NCBI RefSeq assembly: GCF_001570365.1
Contig: NZ_BBYK01000064.1
Coordinates: forward strand, 57,646 to 121,645
Direction of reading: 5' to 3'
Length of the DNA stretch: 64,000 bases
From: Microtetraspora fusca
GTDB taxonomy: Bacteria; Actinomycetota; Actinomycetes; Streptosporangiales; Streptosporangiaceae
Shown one piece after another: positions 45,442-54,277 of this stretch. Position 1 is the stretch's first letter, and every line of letters begins with the position of its first letter. A program made the position numbers and the translations under genes. The notes below the pieces were generated by a model. It ran no database searches. It was given only the letters and a program-made list of their open reading frames with translations, and was not told the origin of the DNA.

Positions 45442-47253
45442 TCATCGGGAGCGACGAAGGGTGAGCACGGTCATCTCGTCGAGGACGCGGTCGCCGGAGA
45501 ACTCCCGGTGGTCCTCCTCGATCGCCTTCACGACGATGCCCGGCGGCTGGCCGGCGCACCGCGCCAGCACCTCGGTGAGCCGGACCTCGCCGTAGCTCTC
45601 GCCGCCCGGTCCGCGGGAGCCGACCAGGCCGTCGGAATACAGCAGGAGCGTCTCGCCCGCCGCCAGGGTCAGCTCCTCGGTCGCGGGGACCGCGCCCTCC
45701 TCGAACCCGAGCGGGACGCCGCCCCCCTCTGCGAAGCGGACGCCGCCGTCCGGGAGGAGCAGGGCCGCCGGGTGGTGCCCCGCCGAGGCGAGCCGTACCC
45801 GGCGGCCGCGTACGAAACCCACCGCCGCCATCACGAACAAGCCGGTGTTCTGAACGACGAGCGCGTCGTTGACCTTGCGCAGCGCCTCGCCGGGGTCGTC
45901 CTCGCGCACGCTGACCACGCGCAGCCCGCCGCGCACCATCGCGGTGACCGACGCGGCCTCCTCGCCCCGCCCGGCCGCGCCGCCGATGACGAACCCCCAG
46001 CCGTCCCTGACCGGGAACACGTCGTAGAACTCGCCGCCGATCGCGCGCGGCCCGGAGCCCGGATGGTAGACCGCCGCCGTCTCGAATCCCGGGATGTCCG
46101 GCAGCGTACGGGGGAGCACCCCCGTCTGGAGCGTCTCGGCCGCCTCCGACCTGCGCTGGAAGCCGCGCTGCGCCCGCATCGCCAGGCCGAGCTGTGCCCC
46201 CGCCTCCTCCAGCATGCCGAGGTCGGCGAGCCCGAACGGCACGCGGTCGCGGAGCCGTACCAGCGTGAGGACGCCGAGGACCTCCCGGCCGGTCCCGATC
46301 GGCACGGCGAGCAGCGACCCCGCGCGCATCTCGTCGAGGACGCCGGGCCCGAGGAGCCCGTCGTCGGCCAGCATCTCGTGCACCGTCCCGCTGCCGGTCT
46401 CCAGGACCTGGCCCACGACCGGCGCGCCCGCCGGGTCGAGCGCCTCGACCGCCCGCTGCAGGCGGGTGACCGGCTCGCTGGCCGGTGGGACCACGGCCGC
46501 GCGGTGCAGGGAGCCGTCGCGGAAGACGTCGGCGATCACCCAGTCCGCGGTCTCGGCGCCGAGCAGCCGCGCCGCGCGGATGAGGGCGACCGGCTCGCGC
46601 AGGCTCTCCTCGTCCAGGAGCAGCCGGGTGAGCCGGGCGAGCAGGTCGTGACGCCGTGCGGCGGCCATGGTGGCCGAGTCGTCGGGGACCCGCTCGTCCG
46701 GGCCGGACGCCTCCGGGAGCCGCACGTCGGTCGGCAGCGCGACCGCCGCGACCATCTCCCGTGGGTCGCCCGGCATCCGCAGCCTGCTGAGCACGAGCCG
46801 CACCGTGTGCGTGCGGCCCTGGTGAGCCAGCCGGGTCTCGAAGGTGGCGCTCTCCTCGCCGTGCAGTACGGCGGTCAGGTGGGAGCGGAAGGCGGCGCGG
46901 CTGGAGACGTCGACCAGCAGCGGGAACGGCCGCCCGAGCAGGTAGCCGGCCGGGCTGCCGAGCAGGCGCGCGGTCTCGTTGTTGATCCGCCGCACCACGC
47001 CGCCGGTGTCCATGACGATCACCGGGACGGGAAGCGCGCGGAAGGTCTGGCGCAGCAGCTTGTGCTCGCGCTGGTTGCCGCCCTCCCTGCGCCTGCGGCT
47101 CCTCCCGAGTTCCGCGAGCGCCGACCGGAGCAACTCCTCCGCCGCCTCCAACTCGTCGAGCGCCGGACCCGGCGCGGACGTCTCGCGGAGCGCCGCGATG
47201 CGGGCGGCCATGCCACTCAGCTCGCGCTCCAGCTCGGGTAGGTTGGTCAACAT
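45442..47253 (-). CDS. PAS-GAF-PP2C (RsbU-like) serine phosphatase
   Basis: A 603-residue multidomain phosphatase. Residues ~1-60 are coiled (ELERELSGMAARIAALRE). A PAS domain (TFRALPVPVIVMDTGGVVRRI), a GAF domain (about 200-355) and a C-terminal SpoIIE/PP2C domain follow (GGEFYDVFPVRDGWGFVIGGA, TLLLYSDGLVGSRGPGGESYG), which holds the metal-binding Asp residues. Such enzymes dephosphorylate a STAS antagonist and so free a sigma factor; the STAS, anti-sigma and sigma genes are all within 4 kb. The sensor domains suggest a ligand or redox input. It is divergent from the ANTAR gene. Confidence 0.92.
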   Translation of the reverse strand: MLTNLPELERELSGMAARIAALRETSAPGPALDELEAAEELLRSALAELGRSRRRREGGNQREHKLLRQTFRALPVPVIVMDTGGVVRRINNETARLLGSPAGYLLGRPFPLLVDVSSRAAFRSHLTAVLHGEESATFETRLAHQGRTHTVRLVLSRLRMPGDPREMVAAVALPTDVRLPEASGPDERVPDDSATMAAARRHDLLARLTRLLLDEESLREPVALIRAARLLGAETADWVIADVFRDGSLHRAAVVPPASEPVTRLQRAVEALDPAGAPVVGQVLETGSGTVHEMLADDGLLGPGVLDEMRAGSLLAVPIGTGREVLGVLTLVRLRDRVPFGLADLGMLEEAGAQLGLAMRAQRGFQRRSEAAETLQTGVLPRTLPDIPGFETAAVYHPGSGPRAIGGEFYDVFPVRDGWGFVIGGAAGRGEEAASVTAMVRGGLRVVSVREDDPGEALRKVNDALVVQNTGLFVMAAVGFVRGRRVRLASAGHHPAALLLPDGGVRFAEGGGVPLGFEEGAVPATEELTLAAGETLLLYSDGLVGSRGPGGESYGEVRLTEVLARCAGQPPGIVVKAIEEDHREFSGDRVLDEMTVLTLRRSR

Positions 47254-47312
47254 TCGCCCCCTCTCCTGTTTCGACGGTACGTCACCGGGCTCCGCCGATC
47301 GACGGGGTCCGT

Positions 47313-48059
47313 ATGAAGGTAGAAAGTAGGGGAATGACGGTTCCTGTCATGGAGACGACTCCGAGTCTCGCCCGCGATCTCGCCGCTCTGGGCAGGGTGA
47401 CCGAGGGTGTTTCGTACGAGAGCGTGCTGCGCGGCGTCACCGAGGCCGTGGCGCGCGGCGTCCCCGGATGCGCGGCGGGCACCGCCGAGCTGTGGCAGGA
47501 GGGGAGGGTCCTGCTCGCCGCCTCCCACAGCGAGGTGATCGCCCTGACCGACAGGGAACGCGAGCTGCGCGAGGGCCCGTCGAGGGAGGCGCTCGCCACC
47601 GGAAGGCCGGTGCTGATCGCCGACGCGATGCGCGACCCGCGCTGGCCCCGCTACGCCGCCACCGCCGTACGGCACGGCGTGCGCTCGGTGCTGGCGCTGC
47701 CGATCGAGGTGGACCGCGCGGTGGTCGTCATCTGCCTGTACGCGGTGCGGCCGGGCGCCTTCGCCGGAGGCGGGTCCCTGATGACCATGCTCGCCGAGCA
47801 GGTAACCGTGGTGCTGTCCAACATCTGGGAGTACGACGACGTGGTGACGGGGGCCGCCCAGATGCAGGAGGCCCTGGCCGGCCGTTCGATCATCGACCAG
47901 GCCAAGGGCATCATCATGTCGGCGAGCGGCTGCTCGGCGGAGGCCGCGTTCGACGAGCTGAGGCGCGTGTCCCAGCACCATCAGGTCAAGGTCGCCGACC
48001 TGGCCAAGCTGCTCGTCACCGAGCACCAGAACAAACACCGGGACGGGCGCGCGGAGTGA
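47313..48059 (+). CDS. GAF-ANTAR RNA-binding antiterminator
   Basis: A 248-residue protein with an N-terminal GAF sensor (AAGTAELWQEGRVLLAASHS, SVLALPIEVDRAVVVICLYA) and a C-terminal ANTAR domain (QMQEALAGRSIIDQAKGIIM, AFDELRRVSQHHQVKVADLA). ANTAR proteins bind paired hairpins in mRNA and stop termination, usually after phosphorylation or ligand binding. The true start may be ATG 47313, 47334 or 47349. No typical paired target hairpins are visible nearby. It ends one base before the convergent STAS gene. Confidence 0.9.
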   Translation: MKVESRGMTVPVMETTPSLARDLAALGRVTEGVSYESVLRGVTEAVARGVPGCAAGTAELWQEGRVLLAASHSEVIALTDRERELREGPSREALATGRPVLIADAMRDPRWPRYAATAVRHGVRSVLALPIEVDRAVVVICLYAVRPGAFAGGGSLMTMLAEQVTVVLSNIWEYDDVVTGAAQMQEALAGRSIIDQAKGIIMSASGCSAEAAFDELRRVSQHHQVKVADLAKLLVTEHQNKHRDGRAE

Positions 48060-48060
48060 G

Positions 48061-48447
48061 CTATCCGCGCTGCTCCCTGGCCGCCGTGAAGGCGGCCAGC
48101 GCCTCGTCCAGCGTGTCGTAGATCGGCAGCCGCTGGGAGAGGCCGGTGACCCACATGACCTTGGAGCTGGGGTACTGCACGCTGACGAGGGCGAAGTCGC
48201 CGCCGGCCGCGGTCGCGCGCTGCCAGTGGTGGACGATGAGCCCGAGCGCCCGCGAATCCATGAACGTGACCCCCGCCATGTCGAGGACCATGCTCGGGCC
48301 CTGATCGTCGGCGACGGAGTCGAGATAGCCGGAGAACTCCTCCCGCGTCGTGGCGTCGAGCATCCCGGTGACATGGACCGCGACGACGCCGCCCACGGGC
48401 GTGGCATGCACCGTGGAGTGCAGGGACAGCGCCCCAGGCTTTGGCAC
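48061..48447 (-). CDS. STAS-domain anti-sigma-factor antagonist
   Basis: A 128-residue RsbV-like protein. The phospho-accepting Ser lies in VTFMDSRALGLIVHHW (motif DSxxLG). VVAVHVTGMLDATTREEFSG is the first strand-helix unit. Unphosphorylated, it would bind the HATPase anti-sigma factor (49650) and release sigma; the PP2C phosphatase would reset it (inference from context). GTG 48447 has AGGAGGCGTGAG upstream. The 5' UTR carries a perfect 8-bp hairpin at 48470-48490. Confidence 0.9.
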   Translation of the reverse strand: MPKPGALSLHSTVHATPVGGVVAVHVTGMLDATTREEFSGYLDSVADDQGPSMVLDMAGVTFMDSRALGLIVHHWQRATAAGGDFALVSVQYPSSKVMWVTGLSQRLPIYDTLDEALAAFTAAREQRG

Positions 48448-48469
48448 CTCACGCCTCCTAGACGGACGG

Positions 48470-48490
48470 AGGCCTCGCCGTGCGAGGCCT
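48470..48490 (-). promoter_or_regulatory. 8-bp perfect hairpin in the STAS-gene 5' region
   Basis: AGGCCTCG (48470-48477) pairs with CGAGGCCT (48483-48490). It lies upstream of the ribosome binding site and may affect stability or act as a binding site. Confidence 0.4.
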
Positions 48491-48663
48491 GTCCGGCAAC
48501 TTTACTGGCGCTCAGGGGGTGGTGATACTTCCAACTTTGAGGGAATATCGGAGGAGAGGTCCAGCAGAGGGCCATGTCTCGATGTTGTAGCGAGGCGCGC
48601 CGTCTGCATGGGCTGGTCCCGGCTCGGCGTCGCTCGCGATGCGAGTACGAGGAGATTTCCAAG

Positions 48664-49533
48664 ATGGCTGCCGAGGTTCGAGTAGCGACCATCCCCCAGC
48701 AGGCCGGAGCGGCGAGCGGACGCAAGGCGTCGCCGTCGTCGCGGGCGAAGCATGCCCGCCCCGCCGAGCGGACGCACGACCAGGACCGGCCGACCGCCGA
48801 GGAGTTGCTCGCCGAGCTCGCCCGCGAGGACCTGCCGCCGGAGCGGCGCGAACGCCTGCGCGAGATGGTCGTGGAGATGCACCTGCCCATGGCACGGGAC
48901 GTCGCGCGCAGATATCTGCACCGCGGCGAGCCGCTGGAGGACCTGCTCCAGGCGGCCTACGTGGGGCTGATGAAAGCGATCAACGGGTACGACGCCAGCC
49001 TCGGGCACGGCTTCCGCGGCTACGCCATGGTCACCATGACCGGAGAGGTGAAGCGGCACTTCCGCGACCGGACCTGGGCGGTCCGGGTGCCCCGGCTCTA
49101 CCAGGAGCGCCGCTCCGAGCTGAACCGGTTGGTCGCGGACATGACCCAGGAGCTCGGCCGGTTCCCGACGGTCGCCGAGCTGGCCAAGAAGATGCGCATC
49201 TCCGAGGAGGACATGCTCCTCACGATGGACGCCTCCGCGGCGTACAGCACGCTGTCCTTGGACGCGCCCCTGGGCGCGGACGACGACGCGGCCGCGTTGG
49301 GGGACGTGCTTCCGGAGGAGGACGACGCGCTGGCCACCCTGGTGGACAGGGAGGCCGTCAAGCCGCTGATCGACGAGCTGCCCGAGCGGGAGAAGAACAT
49401 CCTGCTGCTCAGGTTCTACGGCAACCTGACGCAGGCGGAGATCGCGGCGGAATTCCACATATCCCAGATGCACGTCTCGCGGATCCTCCGGAAAGTTCTC
49501 GACCAGCTCCGGTCGGAACTCGTCGCGGGATGA
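48664..49533 (+). CDS. SigB/SigF-type alternative sigma factor
   Basis: A 289-residue group-3 sigma-70 factor: region 2 (LREMVVEMHLPMARDVARRY, EDLLQAAYVGLMKAINGYDA, FRGYAMVTMTGEVKRHFRD), region 3 (LVADMTQELGRFPTVAELAK) and region 4 (LIDELPEREKNILLLRFYG, then TQAEIAAEFHISQMHVSRIL). The N-terminal ~60 residues are basic and disordered. ATG 48664 has GAGGAG upstream; the frame opens at 48574. The matching anti-sigma factor follows after 116 bases. Related SigF/SigB proteins read stress and development promoters (GTTT-GGGTA). Confidence 0.93.
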   Translation: MAAEVRVATIPQQAGAASGRKASPSSRAKHARPAERTHDQDRPTAEELLAELAREDLPPERRERLREMVVEMHLPMARDVARRYLHRGEPLEDLLQAAYVGLMKAINGYDASLGHGFRGYAMVTMTGEVKRHFRDRTWAVRVPRLYQERRSELNRLVADMTQELGRFPTVAELAKKMRISEEDMLLTMDASAAYSTLSLDAPLGADDDAAALGDVLPEEDDALATLVDREAVKPLIDELPEREKNILLLRFYGNLTQAEIAAEFHISQMHVSRILRKVLDQLRSELVAG

Positions 49534-49649
49534 TCCCGCGGCCCCGCCCCGGGGACGGCGGCGTGGGGGCGCCGCCATCCCGGGGTATGTTCGAGTTCCC
49601 GTGTCGTGCGGCTGACGGTGCAGATTTGGCCTGTGGGAGGCGTTACCCC

Positions 49650-50063
49650 GTGAGTGAGGATGACGTCCCACCGTCCGCGCCCGACACGGCCAAGGAGCTC
49701 ACGTTCTCCCTCGACGACCTGCCCGAGGTGCGGGAGTTCGCCGCCGTACAGGCACGCAGCCAGGGGATGCGGGAGGACGCCGTCGGGGACTTCGTCGTCG
49801 CGCTGAACGAGGTGGCGACGAACGCGGTGACCCATGGCGCCCCCGAGGCCCGGCTGCGCCTGTGGGACGACCGTGACGGCCTGGTCGTGGACGTCCACGA
49901 CGAGGGCAAGGACTGGCATCCCGAGGGCCCGCCCGGACGGGTCGCCCCGCCCGAGAACGCCATCAGCGGCATGGGGCTGTGGGTGGCGCGGAAGCTCAGC
50001 ACCGACATCTATGTCGAAACGGGGAGCAACGGGACTACCGTCACGATGCGTTTCAGCGTCTGA
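49650..50063 (+). CDS. HATPase anti-sigma factor (RsbW-like)
   Basis: A 137-residue single GHKL domain: N-box ALNEVATNAVTHG, G1 box DVHDEGKDW and GMGLWVARKLSTD. It would bind the neighbouring sigma factor and phosphorylate the STAS antagonist. GTG 49650 has GGGAGG at 49635-49640. The order sigma then anti-sigma is reversed relative to the classical rsbW-sigB operon. Confidence 0.9.
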   Translation: MSEDDVPPSAPDTAKELTFSLDDLPEVREFAAVQARSQGMREDAVGDFVVALNEVATNAVTHGAPEARLRLWDDRDGLVVDVHDEGKDWHPEGPPGRVAPPENAISGMGLWVARKLSTDIYVETGSNGTTVTMRFSV

Positions 50064-50081
50064 CAGGGGTAGTAGCCCCGC

Positions 50082-51416
50082 ATGACTGTTCCCCGCATAC
50101 TCGTGGTCGGCGGTGGCTACGTCGGCATGTACGCGGCGCTGCGGCTGCAGCGCAAACTCCGCCGCGCCGAGGCGCGCATCACGGTCGTCAACTACGACTC
50201 CTACATGACGTATCAGCCGTTCCTGCCCGAGGCCGCGGCCGGGAGCATCGAGCCCAGGCACGTCGTCGTGCCGCTGCGCCGGGTGCTCTCGCGGTGCGAG
50301 ATCCTCAACGGCACGATCCTGCGGGTCAGCCTCGCCGAGAAGATCGCGGAGTTCCGCCCGCACGAGGGGCGGGAACGGGTCCTCGGCTTCGACTACCTGG
50401 TGTTCTCTCCCGGGTCGATCTCGCGGGTGCTGCCGATCCCCGGCCTCGCCGAGCGGGGGATCGGGTTCAAGACCGTGGAGGAGGCCATCCACCTGCGCAA
50501 CCACGTCCTCGGCAAGCTCGACGTCGCCGCGTCCAGCTCGGACGAGCGGCTCCGCCGGCGGGCGCTCACGTTCGTCTTCGTCGGCGCCGGATTCGCGGGC
50601 ATCGAGGCGCTCGGCGAGCTGGAGGACATGGTCAGCGACGCCGTGAAGTACTTCCACGGCCTGCGCAGACAGGACATGCGCTGGTTCCTCATCGAGGCGA
50701 CCGACCGCATCCTGCCCGAGGTGGGGCTCGACATGGGCCGCTGGACCGCGGAGCAGCTCCGCAGGCGCGGCATCGACGTGCGGCTGCGCACCCGGCTGCT
50801 GTCGGCCGAGAACGGGCACATCGTCCTGGACGACGGCGAGGAGTTCGACGCCGAGACGCTGGTGTGGACCGCCGGAGTCAAGCCGCACCCGCTGGTCAGA
50901 TCCGGCGATCTGCCGCTCGACTCCCGGGACCGGGTCCTCGCCAACGAGTTCCTGCAGATCCAGGGCGCCCGGTTCGCGTTCACCGGTGGCGACACCGCCG
51001 CCGTCCCGGACCTCACCCGCCCCGGCGAGTTCTGCCCGCCCAACGCCCAGCACGCCGTACGGCAGGCCCGGCGGATGGCGGACAACATCCTCGCCACGAT
51101 CAGGAGCCGGCCCTGCAAGCCGTACCGGCACAGGAACGCGGGCGCGGTGGCGGCGCTGGGGCTGCGCAAGGGCGTCGCGCAGATCTACGGCCGGGAGCTG
51201 CGCGGGATCGTCGCGTGGCTGATGCATCGCTCGTACCATCTGTCCCGGATGCCGACCTTCAACCGGAAGAGCCGCATCCTGGCGGACTGGACGCTCGCCC
51301 TGTTCTTCCGCAGGGAGATCGTGTCGCTCGGCGCTCTGCAGCGGCCGCGCGAGGAGTTCGAGCTCGCCGCCCGGACCACCCCGCGCAAGCCCGCCCGCGA
51401 GCCCGTCACCCCCTGA
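50082..51416 (+). CDS. ndh: Type II NADH dehydrogenase
   Basis: A 444-residue single-subunit NADH:menaquinone oxidoreductase, non-proton-pumping. The FAD-binding GxGxxG is ILVVGGGYVGMYAALRLQ; the second Rossmann fold for NADH is FVFVGAGFAGIEALGELED; the C-terminal FAD motif is ARFAFTGGDTAAVPD and CPPNAQHAVRQARRMADNI. The C-terminal amphipathic segment (MHRSYHLSRMPTFNRKSRIL) docks it on the membrane. ATG 50082 follows the anti-sigma stop by 18 bases, so it may share its transcript. A decayed fragment of an ndh gene lies at 56051. Confidence 0.94.
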   Translation: MTVPRILVVGGGYVGMYAALRLQRKLRRAEARITVVNYDSYMTYQPFLPEAAAGSIEPRHVVVPLRRVLSRCEILNGTILRVSLAEKIAEFRPHEGRERVLGFDYLVFSPGSISRVLPIPGLAERGIGFKTVEEAIHLRNHVLGKLDVAASSSDERLRRRALTFVFVGAGFAGIEALGELEDMVSDAVKYFHGLRRQDMRWFLIEATDRILPEVGLDMGRWTAEQLRRRGIDVRLRTRLLSAENGHIVLDDGEEFDAETLVWTAGVKPHPLVRSGDLPLDSRDRVLANEFLQIQGARFAFTGGDTAAVPDLTRPGEFCPPNAQHAVRQARRMADNILATIRSRPCKPYRHRNAGAVAALGLRKGVAQIYGRELRGIVAWLMHRSYHLSRMPTFNRKSRILADWTLALFFRREIVSLGALQRPREEFELAARTTPRKPAREPVTP

Positions 51417-51927
51417 CCGCGCTGGGCCCCGGTCCTCGGCGTGGCGCGATGGGCCGTTCTGGAAGCCGCGGTACGCGCGGCACCCCGGCAAGGGGCTGGG
51501 CCGTGCGCCCTCGCCGGCGTCCGTGGCCCGCCGGCCGCGCCCGCCCGCTGGCAGCGCCCGCCCGCCGGCGGACCCGCCTGGGAAGCCCCGGGCTGGGCAG
51601 TCAGAGCCTGAAGCCGGTGAGGGGCGGCTGGAACGGGGCGCTGCCGTGCCCGTCAACGCGTTGACCTCGGGGCCTGGCGCGTGAAGCGCGACCCTCAGCG
51701 CGAGGCCCATGAAGTGCGGACCTCAGCGTGGAGAGTCGCCCGCCGGCACTGTCGGAATCCCCACATCGGCAGGAGGAGCCCGGCTCCCGACCTGGGACGC
51801 CCCGGGCTGGGAGCGGCAGGTCCATGGCCTGGGACGTCCCGGCCTGGGAGGTCCAGCTTGAGAGCGAGAGGTCCCCGGTCTGGGAGGCCCCGGGCTGGGG
51901 GAGGGCCGGGGCACTCGTTGGGCGTCG
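51417..51927. repeat. ~510-base non-coding gap with degenerate GC-rich repeats
   Basis: No gene is visible. Two imperfect copies of tgaagcgcgaccctcagcg lie around 51681-51730. Between 51790 and 51900 three copies of a ~37-bp unit (cctgggacg, ccccgggctgggag) recur at about 51791, 51828 and 51880. These resemble expanded GC-rich repeats without a coding role. Confidence 0.5.
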
Positions 51928-52353
51928 TCACTCGTTCGGCGGCGCGGCGCAGATGTCGGACAGTGCCGAGGTGGGGTCCCACTCCACGGCCAGATCGCCG
52001 AGGGAGACGATGCCGATCGGGTGTCCCTTCTCCACCACCGGGACCCGCCGGATCGCCTTCTCGCGCATCAGCCGTACCACGTCGTCGGCGTCCTGATCCG
52101 GGTCCACGGTGACGACGTGCGTCGAGCACAGCGCGCCGATCGGGGTCACGCTGATGTCCCGCGTCTCGGCGACCGCCCGCACCACGATGTCGCGGTCGGT
52201 GACCACGCCGCGCAGCCGGTCACCCCTGGTCACGAGGACGTCGCCGATCGCTTGGTCGCGCATCAGCTTGGCGGCCCGAACCACAGGGGTGTCCTCGGGA
52301 AGCACCACCGGATCGGGAGTCATGACGTCGCGCGCCTTCTGCTTCTCGTGCAT
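51928..52353 (-). CDS. Two-CBS-domain protein (Hrp1-like)
   Basis: A 141-residue Bateman-module protein: KARDVMTPDPVVLPEDTPVV to GVVTDRDIVVRAVAE (CBS1) and ISVTPIGALCSTHVVTVDPD to GIVSLGDLAVEWD (CBS2). It is close in plan to the dormancy-regulon protein Hrp1 of mycobacteria. ATG 52353 has AAGGGGG upstream. Role: probably stress-linked nucleotide sensing; no partner is visible. The 345-base gap upstream (52354-52698) holds no gene I can support. Confidence 0.9.
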   Translation of the reverse strand: MHEKQKARDVMTPDPVVLPEDTPVVRAAKLMRDQAIGDVLVTRGDRLRGVVTDRDIVVRAVAETRDISVTPIGALCSTHVVTVDPDQDADDVVRLMREKAIRRVPVVEKGHPIGIVSLGDLAVEWDPTSALSDICAAPPNE

Positions 52354-52698
52354 CAGGATCCGCCCCCTTCACTTCTTTACGTCCTTGTCCGGGTTTGTAA
52401 GTGTTTCGGGGGATTGCAGGACACTGAGCGTCGTGAGGATGAGGACCTGAGGGGCCGGTGGCCGGCGACCTCACGGGAGCGGGATCCGCAGACGGACGAT
52501 CGGAACGGACCGGGCTTGACGTCCGTCCCGATCGGGGGTGGACCGGCGGGCCACCTGATCTGCTGAGGTCGATCTCGCCGGGAGCAGCATCCTCGACAGG
52601 CCCACATCCGGGCCTCGGGCTCGACGGATCGGGCAGAGGCGGACCGGCGGGGTGCGAGGAGGCCGGGAAGGTCCGGTCGCCCGATGACGGGCCAGCGG

Positions 52699-52884
52699 TC
52701 AGCGCCGCGCCCGGGATCGCCAGCTCCCGCGCCAGGCGCTCACCGTACCGACACCGGCCTGGTGCAGCGCCAGCAGGCACAGGCCGAGCGCGATGAGCGC
52801 GGTGGTGCCGATGCCGATGCCGGCCTTGAGGAGATCGAGGAGGAAGGCGATCCCGAAGACGATCGCGGCGACGACGGCTAACAT
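52699..52884 (-). CDS. Small membrane protein of unknown function
   Basis: A 61-residue protein with two hydrophobic segments (LAVVAAIVFGIAFLLDLLKA, IGTTALIALGLCLLALHQAG) and a basic tail. It resembles the small 'hydrophobic protein' ORFs often found next to stress genes in Actinobacteria. It starts seven bases after the stop of the next gene and is probably the last member of that three-gene unit. Confidence 0.65.
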   Translation of the reverse strand: MLAVVAAIVFGIAFLLDLLKAGIGIGTTALIALGLCLLALHQAGVGTVSAWRGSWRSRARR

Positions 52885-52891
52885 GCGGGCC

Positions 52892-53536
52892 TCACTTTCC
52901 GGTCAACCGGGTGAGCAGCGTCCGGTACTCGCGGAGCGCGAGCCGCAGCTCCTCGGTGTCCTTGATGTCGGGGTTCTTCCAGTGATCGGTCAGGCGGCGG
53001 CGCCGCTCGGTGACGGCGGAGACGGCCTCCTCGACGAGGGCGTCCGCCTGCTCGACCGAGCCACGCGGGTCGTCGACGAAGGCGGCCTTGATGTCACGCC
53101 ATCGCCGCTCCACGTCGATCCCGGCGAGCTCCGGTTCGCTCTCAGCGGTGGTGCGGCCGACGTCGCCCGGACGCTCGCCGCCGGTGGGGATCTCGCTCCG
53201 TCCGGCCTCAGGCCGTTCGAAGGCGTACGCGCCGCCGGAGCCGGAACGACCGGTGTCGGTCGCTCCGTGGGCGGGAGGCATCACGTTCTCGTGGCGTACC
53301 GGGCCGCGCGGCTCGAAGCCCTCCGGGGCCACCGAGGCCGTCCGGTCCTCGCTCTCGCCGGTCCGCCCGGCGTCCTGCGTGCCTTCCGCCTCTTCGGGGG
53401 AGTAGACGGGGCCGGGGCCCTCGAACCTGCTGTGCCGCTCGGACCCACCCTCGGACCCGGTGTCCTGCCAGACGGGCTCCTCTCCGGCGGTGGCCCGGCC
53501 GGCGCCGTACCTGGTGTCGTAGCGGTCCCTTTCCAT
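52892..53536 (-). CDS. Protein of unknown function, paralogue of its upstream neighbour
   Basis: A 214-residue cytoplasmic protein. The first ~130 residues are low-complexity and rich in R, E, G and S. The last ~80 (VERRWRDIKAAFVDDPRGSV, ADALVEEAVSAVTERRRRLT, DTEELRLALREYRTLLTRL) share a helical domain with the product of 53536-54129. Family function is unknown. ATG 53536 overlaps the upstream stop by one base. Confidence 0.78.
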   Translation of the reverse strand: MERDRYDTRYGAGRATAGEEPVWQDTGSEGGSERHSRFEGPGPVYSPEEAEGTQDAGRTGESEDRTASVAPEGFEPRGPVRHENVMPPAHGATDTGRSGSGGAYAFERPEAGRSEIPTGGERPGDVGRTTAESEPELAGIDVERRWRDIKAAFVDDPRGSVEQADALVEEAVSAVTERRRRLTDHWKNPDIKDTEELRLALREYRTLLTRLTGK

Positions 53537-54129
53537 CAGCGGTCAGCCTCCCTCGTGCTGGAACGTACGGCGCGATGGCCGTCGGATCGGGCGGGTACCT
53601 CGTCGAGCAGTTCCTGGAAGAGCGCGCGGTAGTGCACCATGGCCTGGCGCAGCTCCTCGGTGGTCGCGTCCTGCCTGGCCGCGCGCCTGCTGATTTCGTG
53701 CGCCCGGCGGTAGTGGTCGAGCGTCGAGGCGTGCTCGACCGAGAGGTCGCTGAGTCGCTGCTCGAAGTCCTCGGTGGGATAGCCACGATCGGTCATTACG
53801 GATGTGACCAAGGCGTCTGCCTCGGTCACCGCGAAGCCGGGCGCGTCGACGAAGCGCTCCTGCACCTCGCTCCACTTCCTCGCGTACGCGGTGCGCGACT
53901 CCTGGCTGAGGGGACGGACGTCGAGCCGTGAGTGCCGCAGCTCGCGAGCGTGTAGCTCCTGCTCGGCCTCCTTCCGGCTGTCCCGCTCCCGAACCGTACG
54001 GTCGTACTCCGGGCCGAAGCGCTCTTTCAGGCGGCGTCTGCGATTGAGGTTGGTCATGACGACGTAACCCACCGCCAGGATCACCACCACGATGGCAATG
54101 GCCACGACCAGCCATGCAACGGGGGTCAT
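53536..54129 (-). CDS. Membrane-anchored protein with the same helical domain
   Basis: A 197-residue protein. One N-terminal transmembrane helix (VAWLVVAIAIVVVILAVGYV) is followed by a charged coiled segment and then the shared domain (ARKWSEVQERFVDAPGFAVT, ADALVTSVMTDRGYP, TEELRQAMVHYRALFQELLD). It is probably a tethered partner of the soluble paralogue in the same operon, joined by helical interaction (inference). ATG 54129 has TGGAGG upstream. Confidence 0.8.
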   Translation of the reverse strand: MTPVAWLVVAIAIVVVILAVGYVVMTNLNRRRRLKERFGPEYDRTVRERDSRKEAEQELHARELRHSRLDVRPLSQESRTAYARKWSEVQERFVDAPGFAVTEADALVTSVMTDRGYPTEDFEQRLSDLSVEHASTLDHYRRAHEISRRAARQDATTEELRQAMVHYRALFQELLDEVPARSDGHRAVRSSTREADR

Positions 54130-54277
54130 ACAAGCCTCCAGAGATGAGTGCGTTGTCGCTTCGCACTGCCCTGGATATGGGGGTTCAAGCGCACGCGATG
54201 AAGGAGGGCGACGGCAAAGCGCGCGTAATGCCAGGTTTTACGGGTAGCCGGGACATCACCCGCAGAGGAGGGAAACC

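Noticed and set aside
50050..50072. SigF-type promoter (GTTT ... GGGTAG) before ndh
   Set aside because: The spacer is 13 bases, shorter than the usual 14-17, and GTTT lies within the end of the anti-sigma gene. It is too weak to call.
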